Below, in pieces: positions 1 to 13,145 of a stretch of 64,000 nt of DNA (position 1 is its first letter; each line of letters starts with the position of its first letter). The DNA comes from Acridotheres tristis (lineage: Eukaryota > Chordata > Aves > Passeriformes > Sturnidae). The stretch covers positions 41,653,154-41,717,153 of the forward strand of contig CM072887.1 of NCBI GenBank assembly GCA_037013685.1, in the 5' to 3' direction. A program made the position numbers and the translations under genes. The notes under the pieces are model-generated. The model was not told the origin of the DNA and ran no database searches. It saw only the letters and a list, made by a program, of their open reading frames with translations.

Positions 1-2424
1 GCAACATCCTACAGGATATGGGAATAATTTCCCCGCCATTGTGCCCAGGGATTTAAATCTGATGGGAGCAATACTGACTTACAATGTGCAGGCTTAACAT
101 GCCAATGGCATAGAGTAAGAGCTTTACCTTTCCCTCCCACCCATGCCACATCAAACAAACTGCACATAGGCCTCCCAGCACTACCCTTCTGGGTTCTCTT
201 TTTTTTCTTTTAGTGCAAACTCCAGCAAAGCAAGGCCTTTTTTCAGCTTCAGGATGAAGCCACAAGAAAGTCAAATACCTCATAGTAACAAAGGTGTGCT
301 GATCCTCAGGGAAGAATGCAGCTAGAAGCAAGGGTTACTCCAGGCAGGGTACTTTTATGCTGACAGCAGGATAAAACCAGGGTAACACTAGCAACCTGAA
401 CAGGTAGGAGTTGCCTAAGCAGCAGTGACATTTTAATTAAAATGGACCATGTTCTCAAATGCTTGGAATTAAAAATGCACAGAAATATAAAGCTGAATAT
501 ATCTCTCAGTTTACTAATGAATTGCAAGTAGCATGTTAATTTTTGAGATGTGAAATTTTGCTTTAAAGTCTCTGCAGGCCCAGGATATGCAGTTTAAAGC
601 CCCCTGGAAGCCTCAGAAATCTTTTCTGCTCAAATGAATTTTTTGCAGCAGTATCTCTGAGAGAGACAGACATTTATAGAACACCAGTCAAGAAAGCAAG
701 ATTCATTAGCTCTCTTGATTCTCAGATTAAGCCTCAGAGGAAACCAGGTTCTCACCACTTGGCTCACAAAAAACCTCACATTTACTGAGAGATGCTGCTC
801 TGAACAACAGGGCTGTTTGCTGAAAGGCACCTTGCCATGTAATTGCCTTCCTTGCTACATGAGAAACCTCTAAAGGGCTCAATTCAATGGGTTTGGAAGC
901 AAATCCCAGATCTGAAGGGTTCTTACTAAGATGAAATAGTTCCCTTTATATCCTAAGTACACTCCTGCCATTTCAATGGTAGGTACATGGCCTGCAGGGA
1001 CTCTACACCTCTTTGGGCTAGTGATGCTGAAATAGAATTTCCCACTGCCTGGAGTGCTTTTTTTAGCTCCAGATTTCAGCAGCCATCTCCCAGCAGCAGT
1101 TTATCGAAGTATCCAGTCAGGAATCTTTTACTCAGGACAATTTCTCTCAGTTTAGATAACCCCTTCACTTTAAAGGCAGTAACTTTACCCATTCCAGCTG
1201 CACTTGGGCAGCCAGAGCAAATACCTTAACCATTAAGGACAGGGAAGGCAAGGTGTGACAGAGCTTGTTCATCCCTCCTGCAGCTTGCAGCTGCATTTCC
1301 ACAGGCATTGCATGTTCACAGGCTGTCACCCGATGGCGATTTCACCTGCCCTGCTCTGCATATGAACACGCACAGCCAAGACTGTTGCAGTACCACCCCA
1401 TCTCTCATCAGGACCCAAAATCATGGGACAGTTCTGCTGTTTGACTTCAAATCACTACCTGCAGAAGGCTGTTTGTAGGAATTTAGCTCTGGTTTGTAAG
1501 GCACACTGCTGTCTACTACTGCATAGCCCTTAAAACCCCATTCCTAAGTAGGACAACCCAGGTACTACTCATCTAAATAGGTTTGTATGTTAAGACCACT
1601 GAGATTTTTCAGCATGGTTTTGGTGAAGGCATAGACCTAAATCCACAATGCTGCACAGGACCCTAACTCCTACTGCCATCAAATGCAGCAAGGTAGCAAA
1701 ATATTTTTGGCTACCTTTAGTTATCCAGGATGGTTAACCCCTGGCAAGAAGCGTTACACACTGCTCAGGGTGGTACAAGCCTGGGTCTTCCAGAAAATCT
1801 GAAGTGGTAAGACACGGGCTCTTTTTATGTATCAGGCAAAGTAGATGAGAGGCACCCTCATCTCTTCAGGGTGTAGATTACAGCAAACCTCAGCTTTGCA
1901 GCAGCAGCACTTTATAAATGGGTGGGAATGGCAAACATGAAGCCTCTACAGACAAAACGCAACAGTCCTTTTTTCTCCCTCCAGCTTCTATCCCTTCAAA
2001 AGCACAGTATCTCTGGACACCTACCGCTGTGGTTGCTTTGCCTGCGTACATGCCAAACACCCCAATTCTTAAACCCGCAGTTATTTAGCAAAAACAAAGA
2101 CAGTGACAACCGCCTAAGGAGAAAAGCAGGTGGCCGTTGAATCCCCAATATGTTCAGTCTTTCTAGTCAGGTTAAACAGAGCTGCAGCTTGAGCCAGCAC
2201 AGCAGCAGCCTGTGCCCAGCCCCTATATGGAGTACGTCCCCCACCCTTCAACAGACAGGCAAAGCAGTGAGTTAAGCAGCAGTGAAAATGACAGCCGATA
2301 ATAACATGATCAAACACTGGGAATACTTTCAAATCCATGAAGTCATTTGTAGGACTACTTTGCGCAAGAGCAACAACTTCTCCCCTCCCGCTGTCACTTA
2401 AATCAAGTAAGTGGCTCCACTGAC
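1..2424 (-). other. RHOU: RHOU intron 2 (partial)
   Basis: This is the non-coding stretch downstream of the RHOU exon 2 donor (gtcagt, read on the minus strand from 2424). No reading frame resembling the last RHOU exon (switch II onward, about 180 residues) is present, so that exon must lie left of position 1. I see no repeat family or RNA gene here; the short open frames have no recognisable domain. Confidence 0.75.
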
Positions 2425-2483
2425 CTGACCAGCTGTGTCACAGAGCTGAAGTCTCACCGGCTTGCCATCGACAGACACGACAG
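2425..2483 (-). CDS. RHOU: RHOU coding exon 2 (59 bp)
   Basis: It is flanked by acceptor ccaaaag (ag at 2485-2484) and donor gtcagt from 2424. Joined to exon 1 it reads [20 protein letters not shown], matching human RHOU apart from one Arg to Lys change. It is too short to stand out as an open frame; the phase (1 + 2 bases of Ala) fits exon 1 exactly. Confidence 0.95.
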
Positions 2484-3572
2484 CTTTTGGAGAGAAAGGA
2501 GGGAAGGGGGAAAACTATGGTGAATTCAACTTGACATGTTTTCCGTTAAAGAAAAAAAAAATGTAAAAGTAAGATTTAGCATCCCTCAGCTCTTATAGCC
2601 TTTTCTTCAATTATTTTAGATTTAACAACTTAGCAGAGCTGGAACGGAGTCCGCCGCTGTAACACATGGGCGCACACAAACCCTTTCCGATTCATTTTAC
2701 TACAAGAGATGAGTTAGGCAGTGACGGCACAAGTCCTCCGCAGGCAGCGCGGAGAGCGAGTCCGGCAGTCCGGGATATTCTTCTGCTACAGAGGTTTAGC
2801 TTTATTTCCTCGTACACATTCAGCACGCCTGGGACACAAAAAGCCTGCGCTGAACCGCAGAGAAACCCCTGGACTTCCCCCTTTGTAAGGGCGAGACAAG
2901 GCGAGTATGTAAACCTGCTCTTCAGGCGCTTCCGATACCCCCGAGAGCGCTAAGCTTTCCATTGGAGCGATCCCAATTAAAGCCCGGCTCTGGCCGGGTA
3001 TGACACCCGCTGCCAGCCTGGCTCCGTTACACCGGAGACCGGCCGGTGCTGCTGGCTGCGATGGCAGCCTGACAAGCTCGGTCCTGCTTCCCATAAATAC
3101 ATAATGAAATCGCTGAACCTGGCCATCGCGCCCCCTTCGCGCAGCCCAGCAGCGGCCCCGGGAACGGCACGGCCGGGACGCGCCGTTCCCCAGGACGGCA
3201 GAACCCCCTCCCGCCGCCCCGGTGCTGCGGCAGCCCCGGTCACTTACCGGAGAAGTTGTCGAAGGCGGTGGGGATGTACTCGGTGGGGTACCCGTTCGTG
3301 GTGTAGCTCACCACTAGGCTGGTCTTCCCCACCGCGCCGTCCCCAACCAGGACGCACTTGATGCTGCGCCGCGGCTCGGACCCCGCTCCGGCTCCGGCTC
3401 CGGCCACGGCCCCGGACCCCGCCGCCCGGCAGCGGCCGCCCAGCGCGGCTCCCAGCGCCGCCGCCGCCCGCCCGCTGCGCACCCTGCGCGGAGGCACCGG
3501 CGGCACCTCGCAGCCGCCCGGCGGCACCGGCTTGCTGATGTATCCCGCCTCACCCTCCTGCTGCGGCGGCAT
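2425..3572 (-). CDS. RHOU: RHOU (Wrch-1) atypical Rho GTPase, coding span of exons 1-2, 3' part missing
   Basis: RHOU is a fast-cycling, Wnt-responsive Rho-family GTPase acting at endomembranes and adhesions on actin, filopodia and PAK signalling. Two exons join here as 3572-3248 and 2483-2425 (minus), giving 128 complete codons. Residues 24-30 are a proline-rich PPVPPRR motif, the class that binds NCK/GRB2 SH3 domains. The P-loop GDGAVGKTS is at 77-85, and switch I ([11 protein letters not shown]) ends exon 1. Exon 2 supplies the strand before switch II and the DTAGQ motif. The P-loop lies about 20 residues later than in human because the N-terminal tail is longer and Gly/Ala-rich. The start was chosen because MPPQQ matches the human N-terminus; its context is weak (C at -3 and +4), and the frame stays open upstream. 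The rest of the G domain and the palmitoylated C-terminus are outside the window. Confidence 0.95.
2484..3247 (-). other. RHOU: RHOU intron 1
   Basis: This 764-bp intron lies between the two recognised RHOU exons. Its exon-1-proximal part is GC-rich because it extends the CpG island; the distal part is AT-richer, with a short A run near 2550. Nothing else is recognisable. Confidence 0.85.
3248..3572 (-). CDS. RHOU: RHOU coding exon 1
   Basis: It starts at the ATG 3572-3570 and ends with one base of a split Ala codon at 3248, followed by the donor gtaagtg (3247 downward). It encodes the SH3-binding tail, the P-loop and switch I. The exon is very GC-rich and sits inside the promoter CpG island. 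Confidence 0.95.
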
Positions 3573-3995
3573 CCGCGCGGCCACGCAGAGCCCTGCGGCC
3601 CGGGGGGCGGCACGCTGCCCGGGGCCGCCGGCCGGGGGGCGGCGGGGCGCGGCGGCTGCGGTGGCGGGCGAGCGGTGCGGGGCCCCGGCGGGCCGGCAGG
3701 AGCGGCGCGACCGCCGCGAAGCCAGCCCCGGCGAGGCGGACGGTTCTCGGGCGCGGGCGGTGGCGGCGGCTCCCGGCGCGGCGGCGGCTCCCGGCGGCTC
3801 TGCTACCGCCGCGCCCCGCGCGCCAGAGTCGCGACCGCCGGCCCCGCGCCGCCGCGTGACATCGCCGGCGCGGGGAGGAGCCGGCGCCGGGCCGCGCGGC
3901 ACGGCCGCCAGGCGGCGCCGCAGCGCCCCGCCCCGCGAGCGCCGATGGCCGAGGGCGGCAGAAGGGGCGGGCCCCGCAGAGCGGGTGCGCTTCTC

Positions 3996-4030
3996 ATTGG
4001 CCCGCTGGCCCCACCGCGCAGCGCCATTGG
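3996..4030 (-). promoter_or_regulatory. RHOU: Paired CCAAT boxes (NF-Y type) of the RHOU promoter
   Basis: ATTGG on the plus strand occurs at 3996-4000 and 4026-4030, i.e. two CCAAT boxes reading toward RHOU exactly 30 bp apart. Both sit next to GC boxes. Multiple CCAAT boxes about three helical turns apart are typical NF-Y promoters; binding itself is inferred. Confidence 0.6.
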
Positions 4031-7000
4031 CTGGGATCGACGGAGGGGGCGGTGCTGCCCGGCCGGTGGGGGCTCGCGCCCGCCCCTGCCCGCGGAGCCG
4101 CCGTGAGGGCCCGTGCGGCCGCGGCGGGGCAGCGCTCCCCTCGCCGTGGGGGAGCGCGTCCGGCTTGGCGGGGCGGGACAGCCCTGAGGGCTCGACGGGT
4201 GCTCCCGGCGTGTTTGCCGTGGAAGCCGCTGAGTGAGCTCCCACCTGCACGCTTTGGGAGGGGTAAGCTGAGCTGTGCGCCGTGGGAAAGCGGGCGCTTC
4301 GTTTTTAGCGCCTTTGCAATAAGTTGGCCATGGAAAGTTTTGCAGTAAAACACTGAAAATGAAAGGCTGATGAATAGTCTTGATCTGTTCTCAACTGGAA
4401 ACGTTATTAATGCATTTCTTATGGGAACCTTAAAAGCACCGTACAAATATGAACCACACCACCTGGAGAATCTGGGATGCCTTGTTTCACAGGCAGCAAG
4501 TGCATATATCTGAACTTACCCAAATCAGTGCTGATAAGTCTATGGCAGAGCTGAGATTTCAGTTTACTATTTTTAGCATCACTGAGTTTCCAGTGACTCC
4601 TGCAGTGCTGTTTCCCCATTTCCCTCAGTAAAGTGGAAACTCATGTGAGGCAGCACATGCTATAGCTGCTGCATCTGTATTTCCCGTGGTCACTGGAGCT
4701 GACGTCTTCCCCATCCTTTAAACCCTGGAGTGGTGTGATCTAACCACCAAAGGCCCTGCAAAGACTCAAGTCTCATGGAAAAAAGCACTCTGTACAGCTG
4801 ATCTTTTCCTAAGTGCCCTGGCCTCTTCCACAGCAAGAGTCACTGTGGCTCTCCATAGGGCCATGGCCCTTTTGCACATCAACATTTTGGACATTCTGAA
4901 GCAGAGCCAAAGCCAAGGTCCTCCCTGGCTGAAAGCAGCTGCAAAAACCCCAGGTTGGAAACACTCTGTATGCAATTGAAGGTGTAGGGTGGAAACACCT
5001 GGAGCCCCATGCCAGCTCAGCAGCCATCCCACTCCCTGCAGGGAGCACAGTAACCAGCAGAGCACAGTGTGACCCTCATGCTCAAGACCCATAGGGGCCA
5101 CTGACCTTCCTGTGGGACATCCCAGCCCTGCAGAATTACCTTCCCTTAAAGGAACAAAGATGGTGCTGTCACATATGGCATTAGCCCCAGAGAGACCCAT
5201 TACAGGGCACCTGGCTACAACCAAGAAACATTTTCCCATTGGGTGCTTTCATATATTTATCCCTCTGTGATGAAGCCTCTGAGAGATCATCCAGACAGCT
5301 GAGCTCTGCCAAGGTAGAAGGACTGGAGCAGGAGCCTGCCTGCACTCAAGGCTTATATTAAAATAACAGAAATGGCTTAATTCATACGTTTGGTTATTTT
5401 GGTACAAGTCCTCGTGGGGAAGCTGAAGTTAGAACAAAAGCATTCTATTTTAATTTAGTGTAATTATAGCCTGTCTACCTAGAAAAGCTGAATTGCTTTA
5501 ACAATACTACTGCAGCTAATTCCCTAGAGTATGGATGCAGTTGTGCCAGGATAATGCTAATTTGGTTTATTCTTGTCAGGAAAGGGAAAAACATTATGTG
5601 TGCATTGCAGGGTCGCTTTGCAAACAGCTGCAGCTGTTTGAAAGGTTACCTCCAAGGCAGCTTGTTGCCACACTTGTTCTTGAGTTTGCTGCCTCCGTAG
5701 CAGAGCCTTACAGCAAGCATGCTCCACGGCCACCTGGCTGCAAAATCACAGTGTTTAATTCAGTATTAGGTGCCTTAAGCCCAGCAGGTGTTCCACTGAA
5801 AGGCCTGAGGTTACTGTGTGGCTGCTGTGCTCTAATGGTGAGGGAGCTCAGAGCTATCTGTGGTGTGGTAACATCTTAAATGGCGATGCCATTTCAACAG
5901 TATAAGCTCAGTATTGGAGTGATGCAGGTGACAAATCAAAGTCAGGTACCAACCCCAGTACCAAAAATTGCCATAGGTTCTCCTTTTCCTTAAAGTGAGA
6001 CAAGAGGAAAATGGACTAATTCCACAGAGATTTGTGTCCCTTCTTCTGAATTGGAAACAAGTCACTTTTCAGTGAAACTCTAAAGGTAGTCAGGATCTGC
6101 ATAAAACAAGGAACATTTTCAGTAATTTCTGGTGAACTGCATGGAGCATGGAGACTGGATATTGTTACTTCTGGTGCATTTCCTCCCTACTGCTCTGTGC
6201 AGGGGCCAGAGCCACATTTGCAGCCCAGTGTCTCATTTTTGTTCTGCATGGTTCCCAGTGTATGCCTAGCTGCGTCTCTGCACAAGACAAGGCATTGCCC
6301 ATAATACACTTTTTCAGGATCTAGTTCCCTCAGAGTTTATTCTTCAGGCTCTGGGCAGCACCCAAGAAAGTTGTTTCCCTCTCACATGAGCTTTGATAGA
6401 AAGGCCCGTTGTGCCTGAGGAGCAGAGCTGTCAAGAGGAGTCTCCATCTCCATGCCAAGATTTGTGTTACCCTTCAGCCAGAGCCCAGCAGCTAGTTTTC
6501 CACCTCCTGAAATCCAGAGGAACTTTCCACCTCAGGGAACAAGAAACTGGAGAAAAGTCAATAGACTAGACTAGCTTCATACCACATTTATACAAGGAAA
6601 GAAATAAAAGGAGCACTATAATTATATTTTAACTACCTTTTACTCTCAGCAGCATCCCATAAATCAGTTACCTTGTTAGTACTGTGGAATTGCATATGAT
6701 GCTGGAAGTTGGCATACAGTAAGTATGCTGACAGTAAATACAGTAAAGACTAAGCTGGTTGGCTTTGGCCATCTTGGGCAGTGTGTCCTGACATGGTGAA
6801 GTCATGACAGCAGACGAATTTCTGCCCGTTTTGTCCATTTTTGGCAAAGAGAAGGTGAGCAGATGTATTGCAATCTCTGACACCACACCAGGATATGGCC
6901 CAACCGAGGACACAAGGATGTGCAAGTCACGTCACCCCTTACCAGCAAAGGCAATGGCAAATTCATGTCCTGAATCAATGCCATGATGAGAACTCATTAA

Positions 7001-8103
7001 GACAAAAAGATGCATAACCACAAGGAAAACTCGTGTAGGTGGGAGACGAGAGGGTGGGCAATATGCATTGCGTGCCAACCAATTTGAACGGCCCTGAAAG
7101 ATGATGTGAGAAATCTCCTCATGCAGTGCTGCAAGCAAAAAATGCCACATGTACATTTTTAAACACCTTCAGCAGACAAGTACAGCTGATGCATTGAGCT
7201 AAGTAGGCTGCAGTGGGATAGCTATAAGAGTCTGCATTGTTTCTGTGCTCGGGGAGGGGGGCGTGAGTGGATTCAGAGCTGCATGGTTGCCCTATACTGT
7301 AATGTACCCTGCTCAATACAGTAGCCTTTTGTGTAAGAGGATGAGCTAACCGGTTGTTTTGGAGAGGGGAGTGCCTGTTTGCACCACAGCAGCGAGTCAG
7401 AGCAGCTCCTGGGCAGCCGTGGTGGCAGTGGGCTGAGGGGGCATCGATGGAGGGATGCTGTAACAGATAGCCCCCGTTTCTGAGCTTTTGGCCTCAATCC
7501 TATCACACGCACACATCTTGCAGGTTTGAACCCAATTGTTTTCAGAGCTCTAAGCTGGGGGATAAACAGGCTTAACTCCGCATAGGTCAACAGGGTGGCA
7601 GTTGTCTGTCTCAGGGCTGAATTTGACGCATTATCAGCCAGTTCACAGAAAAGCTCTTGCTGTATCCTACACGCTCGTGTTAGTCAAATATTATTCTTTG
7701 AGAAAAATGACAGAGAGGAAATTATTTTATCAGGACGTGAAGTAGGTCATTGTTATACCCTGGGTTATCATTTTCCCTGTGATACAAAATATATGAACTG
7801 GATGCTGGCCTTGGAGAATGAAAGCTTTTTTTTTTCTTTTCTTGCAGAAATTTGAAAAGTTTGACAGGGAGAGAGGTGAGGGAGTGAGGCAGCACGTTCT
7901 GAACATGATGTGATAGACTGCTGATTGTTCAGGGGAAGGGTATGGCCTGCTCTGTGGGACTGTCACCAAGATACTGATATTTGTCAAGAAGAGCAACCCC
8001 AAGATCTGGGAAAACATCTGTCTGTGATTCCTCCATCCATTTTACAAAGAGTTGGATCCCAGTGACTCAACTGAGCTGATCATTGGCAGGTGAATTGGTG
8101 AAA

Positions 8104-8163
8104 AAAGAAAGGGGAAGAATAGGAAGGGAAGGAGGGAGGAAGGGAGGGAGGGAGAGAGCAAGG
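8104..8163 (+). repeat. Purine-rich GGGA/GGAA simple repeat
   Basis: Almost pure A/G sequence of irregular ggaagg, ggga and gaga units, in intergenic DNA. No gene association is visible. Confidence 0.8.
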
Positions 8164-11100
8164 AAAGAACAGCAATCTGGGAAAGAAAAGGCAGCTTTTA
8201 TAAAGGATTGCTCTGACCTACTCTGATTCTAGAGAAATGCCTTTGAGGCTGTCCTATGAGAACTGTGAGGGAAAGGGGCTAGAGAAGTACAAAATACTGC
8301 TACTTATATATTTGTTTTGTAGTTTAAAAAAATATATATTTGCCAGAGCTTTATTTTAGTAATATTTTCATGCCCTATGTATGGATTTCAGGGAAGTTTT
8401 CACTACCTGAGGAATTGTATCAGTAGGTAGCACACATTATTAACACAATACACTCTCACCACCCCGCCAGCTAAATTCTGATTGAATTTAGGACAGGGTA
8501 CCAAAAACTCAGAGACAAAACCCGTTGTTGAGATAAACCTGGAAAAAACTCCCACAAAACCAAAACAAAGCACAATTACTTCAAGGCTCCCAAATTCCTA
8601 GTTAATTCAGAAAACAAATTAACCCTAGCCTCCTATCTGCAGTCCCTCTGCAGGAGACCCACGGTGGGAGGTGAGCCCTTTATCTCACTTTCAAAATCCT
8701 TTTCAGCTGATCTGAGGTCACAGATGCTGAAAAGCACTGCATGTCCTGATTTTATGTGACAGTCACCAATTTGCCAGCTTGTTGTGTAAGCTCTTCACTG
8801 CTCCTCACAAGCCCCACACCCCTCTGGGTGCACTAGAGCTGGGAGCTCTTCCTAGGGCTCTCCCTGCAGGCTCAAAGCAGGGATCAAGCAGTGGACCCAG
8901 CAGGTCACCTGGGCACTGCTGGGGACACACTGGATAAGACCTAGGTGGTGGTAGATAAATGTCTTGGCAAGAAAAATAACAAAGATACCAGCTTTGGCAA
9001 ACATCTGAATAATGGAACTGCCCCTGCCCTGGATATATTGCATTTCACTGCCCTTCTGCTCACTGGGATTTATAATTATTCTTCTGTTTCTGCCACAGGA
9101 GCCCTGTTTACAGAGACAACCTGGAGAGGGAGGAAGTCCAAGAGCTAAGCTAGAGGAGAGAAAACATGCTTGGATAATGTGCTGCACACTGGTGGGACTG
9201 GAGGGAGTGGTGGAGGAGAGCGCTGAGCAGAGAAACAACAGCTCAGTTTGGACACATCTCTGAGGAGCCAGAGCAGAGCTGCCTGCACTGGAAACAGGTG
9301 TGGTGTCTGCAGCACAGGTACTCTTTGCTAGACTGCCTGTCAGCCAACAGGTGAAGCCCCTTGTTAGTTTTCCTTAGCTGGCACAATCCCACTGGTTTCC
9401 CAGTGGGACTCCCAATACAGCTGTCAAAATCCTAGTCTGCCATGCTTCTGTTCTTTAGGGGTTCTTTCCAGCAGCTGGAAAAACTTTCCTTTCTCCTATG
9501 CATTCCCTTGCCTGTTAGAGCAGACTAGTGAGTAATTTTCTGCCACAGCCTTCCTGACAGTTGTAACACTCTTGGGAAGAAGCCCTGCTGGCTGCCTCTG
9601 CTGATTCCTGCTCCAGCCCTGCTCTCATCCCTGATGTAACTACTCTTTTCAATCCATGCTGCAGCTGAGGTGACATGCATTTATAGGCATCTTCATGTGA
9701 CTTCACAGGCAGATAGATCTCCATTGGGCCTTCAAGCCCAAGTGGACTGTAGTCCAGCATCCCCCATGTACACTCCTACCCCAGTCTTCAGCGATGTAAT
9801 CTGTATTCCTGAAGTCATCTACCTCAGAGGTATTTTCTGTACAGCAGATATTTTTTTTTTTTAGGCAGGCCAAAACCCTTTTATCAGTTTTCTTTACAGG
9901 GTTATGTGAGACATCTGTTTTATTTTTACACTGGTTAAATGTCCAAAGTGTCCATGAATGGGGATGAACCCCAGCAGTCCGTGTGCACCAAAATTCATCA
10001 GCCTACTCTGTGCACCCCACCTGCACACCATACCCAGATCCCTCACTTTGCCAGAGTTTCAAGCCTCAGGACTGCTTAAAAGGGGAGACAAGATCCAGAG
10101 CAGCCTGCCAGACCTGAGGTTTGTTTCCCAAAACGTCCCGCCTTATGGCACAGCAGATATAAGGGGTCTGGTCTTCCAGGCCTGCAGAGAAAGACCTGGG
10201 AGGTGCCAGGGAGACTCCAGCTACAGGATAGGAGATGCAGAGCTTGTTTCTGAACCAGGGAGCCTTCAGTGGCCAGACCTAAAAATGCTGACATTTCTAC
10301 GTTGATAGCGTAAGTGCAGGGATATCTCTTTGCATTTCAGGCTCAGGGCTGTGTGTAAGAATAAAGTCCTTCTTTGCAAATGATTGTGGCAGAGGATGAT
10401 GTGATCAGACCTGGCTGGAGAGCCAGGAAGAGGCAGCTACAACCTAGGCTGATGGTGCAGAGCAGTAAGTGCAGAGGGAGGGAGTCAGAAGTGAGGCAGG
10501 AGAGAGGTTTTTGACATCTTAAACCCAAATGCAAACACTGTGAGAGGAACAGGAATGTGAGTGATCAGTCCATGTGTCCCCTAGGCATAGAGAACCAGGA
10601 CACTAATACTGAGTGATATGGTACTTGTAAAATATGCTCAGACTGGGCTGAAATGGTCACCGGCCAGAGTGAACAGAGCTCAGTGCATCAGTACTCCTAG
10701 GGGAAATCCACCACCTCCCCACCACTTTGGAGTGTCTCACTGGGCTGTACACATTCTTGTATGAGGGGCCAAACCAGCTTCCTAACGGGACCCTTCACTT
10801 TTGTTAACAATGCTGGGATGTGAGGAGAGCAGAGAGATCAGTCTGCTCTGCAGGGATGTTCCCATGCCTGCTTCTGCACTCCCACTCCTAGAAGCTTGGC
10901 CCAGCCAGTACATCTGTGCTGATCGGCCTTTGCAGACAGTTTGTCCCATGCATTTTTAGTTGGTTACTCTGAAAGTCTGAAAAACAACAAGTGGTCTTAG
11001 TGTTATCTCTTTTGGAGCCAGCCACTTCCTCTTGGTATCAAACTTGGAAGAACCCCATAGCCACTGCTGAAAAGCCTTTTCCCTTTCCACAATTAAAGAT

Positions 11101-13097
11101 CTTTTCCAAAAGCGGTTGTTAGGATGTCCTTGGTGGAGATTGAAATGCTTGGAACAAGCCAATGCAAGTGTTAGTTTATTGAAAGTGGGCAGGATGTTTT
11201 TCTCTGATAGCTGCCTGACTTTGAGGGCAAGAATTGCAGGAAAGCATCCACAGCTCCAGGGCAGCTTAGCAGAGGAGGAAAGTCATGGCTTTTTCTGTGC
11301 TGCATGGTAACACAAAGGCAGGAAACCAAAGAACGGGATTCACTTGGTGCAGAGCAAACCCTGCCATCCAAATCAGCATTGTCCTGGCTTGGGTGGTTAT
11401 ATTATGTGGAGGCTCCCAGGTGCCTCCCTGATCTCCAGCTTAGCTGAGTCAGCTGTGTCCATCCCACATCCCTGCTGTTGGCAGCCACAGCTGGGGAGGA
11501 GCAGGCATTTCTCAGCACACCATGCTCTACCCCACCAGAAATCTGTTTTGGGAGAGAACTGTGAGCAGGTTTGGGATACTGGAAACCAGTTATACAGGTA
11601 TTATATTTGTCTTTTCAAGGACAGAATGAAAACTTTTGATTCCTAAGTTTTCAGGACAGCACTTTTCAACCATAATAGGTATACAGCATCAGACACAGAA
11701 GCCAGGCACAGTATAAGGTTTTCTTTCCCTTTCAAGCATCTCATCTCTTCCTGGGACTCTCTCATTAGCATATGAGGCCAGGCCCAAGAAATTGCAATTC
11801 ATTGGAGCTGGATTTTGAAGCAAAGAGTTGCCAAAACAGTACTACCAGCATGTCTCTACAAGGCAAATCCTTCCTGAAGAGTTTACTTTCACAAAATAGT
11901 GTTTTCATCAGTCTGGTTTAAAACCGTTTTCTGAACAGAATGAAATTCCAAGGACTATTTTGCTGGATAACCTGACAGACTAGTGTCCTTTCTTAGCTGG
12001 GGACGGAGCAGATAGAATTCATGTGCCAAAACCCAAAATTCTTCAGGAAAACTTACGTTGAGTGCCAGCTGATCCTCAGTTTGTCAGTGTTTGAGAAGGT
12101 ACTTTGTAGATGTCTTGAAGTCCTCAGACTGAAGATGTGAACAAAGGCAAAGTATTACTGGTAGATAATGTGATCCTGGCTTCATACCTGCTTCTCCTGC
12201 TGCTTCATGGGTCTCCATATCTTTGACAGAGAGTGTTTGAGCAAGAAGGACGAAAATGCTGAACCTCTCCCAGCTCTGGTAGTTGTGGAGAAGTGACCTA
12301 GGGGCTTTGAGCACCAGCCTTTAGCTTTAAGTACAAACCACTGAAAAGCACCAGAGCTTTCCCATTGAAGTAAAGGCATTGGGAGCGAGAGATTAATGGG
12401 TTGCCAGCTGTGTCGGCATGATAAGCCAAGCAAGAACCCAGACGCTTTCAGTTGAAAATTGATTGAGACCTCAGCAGGGACACATGGCAAAGCAGCCAGA
12501 AGCCACGCATGGAAAACCGAGCAAGGCAGCACAGGCAAACATTCCTTATCTTTGCTTTATGTCAATAGAAATGGCATTGTAAAAAAGGCAGCAAAGTATT
12601 TGCCGGAGAGGAGGAGGGAAAAGTCCACAAGCTTTCTTGGCTGTACATGTAGGTTTTAAAATGCTACTGTTTTCCTCAGAAACTTGTCATTGGAAACAAG
12701 CATCCAGCAAAAACCACCCAGCAAGTTTGTCCAGAAGGCTTGTTTGCTTGTTTTGGTGGATTTAGCCAAGCTGTGCTGGCAGGAATCTGCCTGCCACTGC
12801 TGTTGTGCTCCAAAGGCAGCCAGGAAAGTACAACCTCTTAAACCAGTCAAAAGCACAGCTGTGATAATTACACCATCTACTATGATTTGCCACAAAATAG
12901 GACTCAGGGGAGAGGCAGAGCTCAGAAGTCTGGGCTTTCTACAAGGTGATGTTGTCTGCAGCCATGTCCCTGTTTCCCACAGCTCCTGCTTTTACAGCAG
13001 CCCAGCTCAATTACCTTCATTGGCCTTTTCTTTGCTTTCTGGCTTTATTGTTTTCGTTAAGGCTAATTAACAGAAGAGTGGATGAGTCCCAGATTTC

Positions 13098-13145
13098 TTG
13101 TGTGGGTTTGTTTTTTGGGGTGTTTTTTGTGGTGGTGGTGGTACT
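13098..13145 (+). repeat. G/T-rich low-complexity tract with GTG repeat
   Basis: Runs of T and G ending in (gtg)n near 13130-13143, followed by an A run at about 13190-13202. Simple low-complexity DNA. Confidence 0.6.

Larger units (their letters stand above)
3110..4240. promoter_or_regulatory. RHOU: RHOU CpG island and promoter region
   Basis: About 1.1 kb of very GC- and CpG-rich sequence covers RHOU exon 1, its presumed 5' UTR and upstream DNA. Within it are two minus-strand CCAAT boxes and several GC boxes (ggggcggg at 3964-3971, gggggcgg near 4045). Long open frames on both strands here arise from GC richness and show no conserved domain. TSS position is inferred to lie roughly 3.85-3.95 kb, giving a 5' UTR of about 300-400 nt. 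Confidence 0.8.

Noticed and set aside
3240..4250. Long minus-strand open frame (336 codons) extending upstream of RHOU exon 1, and a 292-codon plus-strand frame opposite it
   Set aside because: Both arise from CpG-island composition. Only the last 110 codons of the minus frame match RHOU, starting at MPPQQ; the rest is low-complexity Ala/Pro/Arg without homology.
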